The notes beneath the pieces are model-generated. The model searched no databases. It was given only the letters and a program-made list of their open reading frames with translations, and was not told the origin of the DNA. From NCBI RefSeq assembly GCF_008830185.1, contig NZ_WAGX01000008.1, positions 1 through 64,000 on the forward strand: DNA of 64,000 bases, written 5' to 3'. The first letter of the stretch is position 1. Each line of letters starts with the position of its first letter. The position numbers were made by a program, and so were the translations under genes. Origin of the DNA: Candidatus Galacturonatibacter soehngenii. GTDB taxonomy: Bacteria; Bacillota; Clostridia; Lachnospirales; Lachnospiraceae. This document shows positions 63,353 through 64,000 of the stretch, piece by piece.

Positions 63353-64000
63353 ACATCATATTTTTAAAAGCATAAAGGATATCTGCACTAGTCTGTCTTG
63401 TGAGAAGTTGATTGCTTTTAATTGCTGTATTAAGTAACCCAATTGCATGAGCGGCATTGTAATACGAAGTTGCCCATTTCGAACAGTTATAAAAGACCAA
63501 AGGAGTGATATTTGGTAAGCTTTTTCTACATTTATATCCATTTACAATAAATGAAATTAATTCTTCATACGTAACTTCCTTTTGTGGATAAAAGTTTTTA
63601 TCAACCAATACTTGGTCTACAATTCCATTTGACCATGCACACTCCACACATCCAGCGTACCATTCGTGGCCAACAATGTCTTGAAACATATCGTTGTATA
63701 CGTTAGTTGGAAAAAAGTTAGCTATTTTTATTACCATAAAAAGTGCTTCGGCTCTAGTAATCATATCCATTGGTCGATATGTTTTTTCACTATTAGGAAT
63801 TATTCCACTTGCGGTAAGCTCGATAATTTTATCTTTGTTATCCAGTTCCTCAATATCAGTAAATTCTACTTTGAATGAAGAGACGGGCGAGTTTTTTAGA
63901 TGTTCAAATCCCTTTGGAGGTTTTGCTGCTTCAATTGTAGCAGGTGGAATCCAATCGGGTTTGTGCTCTGTTACAAAACCACTTAGTTTGGATATCGTAT
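63351..64000 (-). CDS. S-layer-homology (SLH) protein, C-terminal part, runs off the window
   Basis: The frame stays open from the stop at 63,351 to the right edge, giving at least 216 residues. Three SLH-type repeats are visible: around KVEFTDIEELDNKDKIIELT with YRPMDMITRAEALF; FQDIVGHEWYAGCVECAWSN with FYPQKEVTYEELI; and CSKWATSYYNAAHAIGLLNT with LTRQTSADILYAF. SLH repeats bind secondary wall polymers and hold surface proteins to the envelope. The N-terminal functional part lies beyond the window. A Met codon at 63,770 is internal, not the start. Confidence 0.85.
   Translation of the reverse strand, partial: TISKLSGFVTEHKPDWIPPATIEAAKPPKGFEHLKNSPVSSFKVEFTDIEELDNKDKIIELTASGIIPNSEKTYRPMDMITRAEALFMVIKIANFFPTNVYNDMFQDIVGHEWYAGCVECAWSNGIVDQVLVDKNFYPQKEVTYEELISFIVNGYKCRKSLPNITPLVFYNCSKWATSYYNAAHAIGLLNTAIKSNQLLTRQTSADILYAFKNMM

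Noticed and set aside
1-64000. tRNA or rRNA genes
   Set aside because: No cloverleaf-type tRNA gene or rRNA segment was recognised; the only tRNA-related element is the T-box leader.

Overview
The window comes from a low-GC, spore-forming, anaerobic Clostridia-type Firmicute. The pectin and fucoside enzymes, the LysM/GH18 spore-cortex lytic enzyme, the BclB exosporium protein and the T-box-controlled ilvB gene best fit a plant-polysaccharide-degrading Lachnospiraceae close to Lachnoclostridium (Clostridium) phytofermentans. That placement is inferred from gene content, not from a database search. No tRNA or rRNA gene and no CRISPR array was seen.

Positions 1 to about 12,503 are the right-hand part of an integrative conjugative element of the Tn1549/CTn type, visibly richer in GC than the host. 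It starts with an IS91-like HUH insertion. It then carries a CD1845-type membrane protein, a relaxase broken by a one-base frameshift, and a BceRS-BceAB peptide-antibiotic sensing and resistance cassette with a small HTH gene. A sigma-like regulator, a probable structured RNA, a DUF6870-type gene and a large serine recombinase follow. A 25-nt palindrome occurs five times between its genes, and two of its promoters share the same operator-like block. The element ends inside the Gly-X-Y collagen repeat of a bclB exosporium gene, leaving only the 3' part of that gene.

The chromosomal segment from 13.4 to 37.2 kb holds a glycosyltransferase convergent with the bclB remnant, an apparent LytTR/LiaF fusion, a cysteine-type ABC transporter operon, and an AraC regulator beside a GH95 glycosidase. 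Next comes a four-gene operon, DUF6062-JetA-JetB-JetC, an SMC-like (Wadjet/MukBEF-type) complex with no JetD nuclease; its leader carries a 117-bp tandem repeat. XpaC-TelA converges on it. A MecA adaptor gene lies behind a CIRCE-like heat-shock operator. Secreted proteins of uncertain role, an M23 peptidase and two DNA-alkylation-repair-type genes complete the segment.

From 37.2 to 47.5 kb are T-box-ilvB-ilvN, the spore-cortex GH18 enzyme, a diguanylate cyclase, and a minus-strand envelope cluster: acyltransferase, alpha/beta hydrolase, membrane-anchored Mur ligase and D-Ala-D-Ala ligase.

From 47.5 to 62.3 kb is a galacturonate/pectin regulon: uxaC, a LacI-type regulator, uxaB-uxaA, a very large secreted PL9 pectate lyase, kdgK, kdgA (fused to a VOC domain) and an IclR/KdgR regulator. 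LacI-type, cre-like and GTTTC-N7-GAAAC operators lie in the intergenic regions. Together these genes would cut pectate outside the cell, isomerise, reduce and dehydrate galacturonate to KDG, then phosphorylate and split it to pyruvate and glyceraldehyde-3-phosphate. The window closes with a small lipoprotein, a YbaK-type deacylase and the C-terminal half of an S-layer-homology protein.
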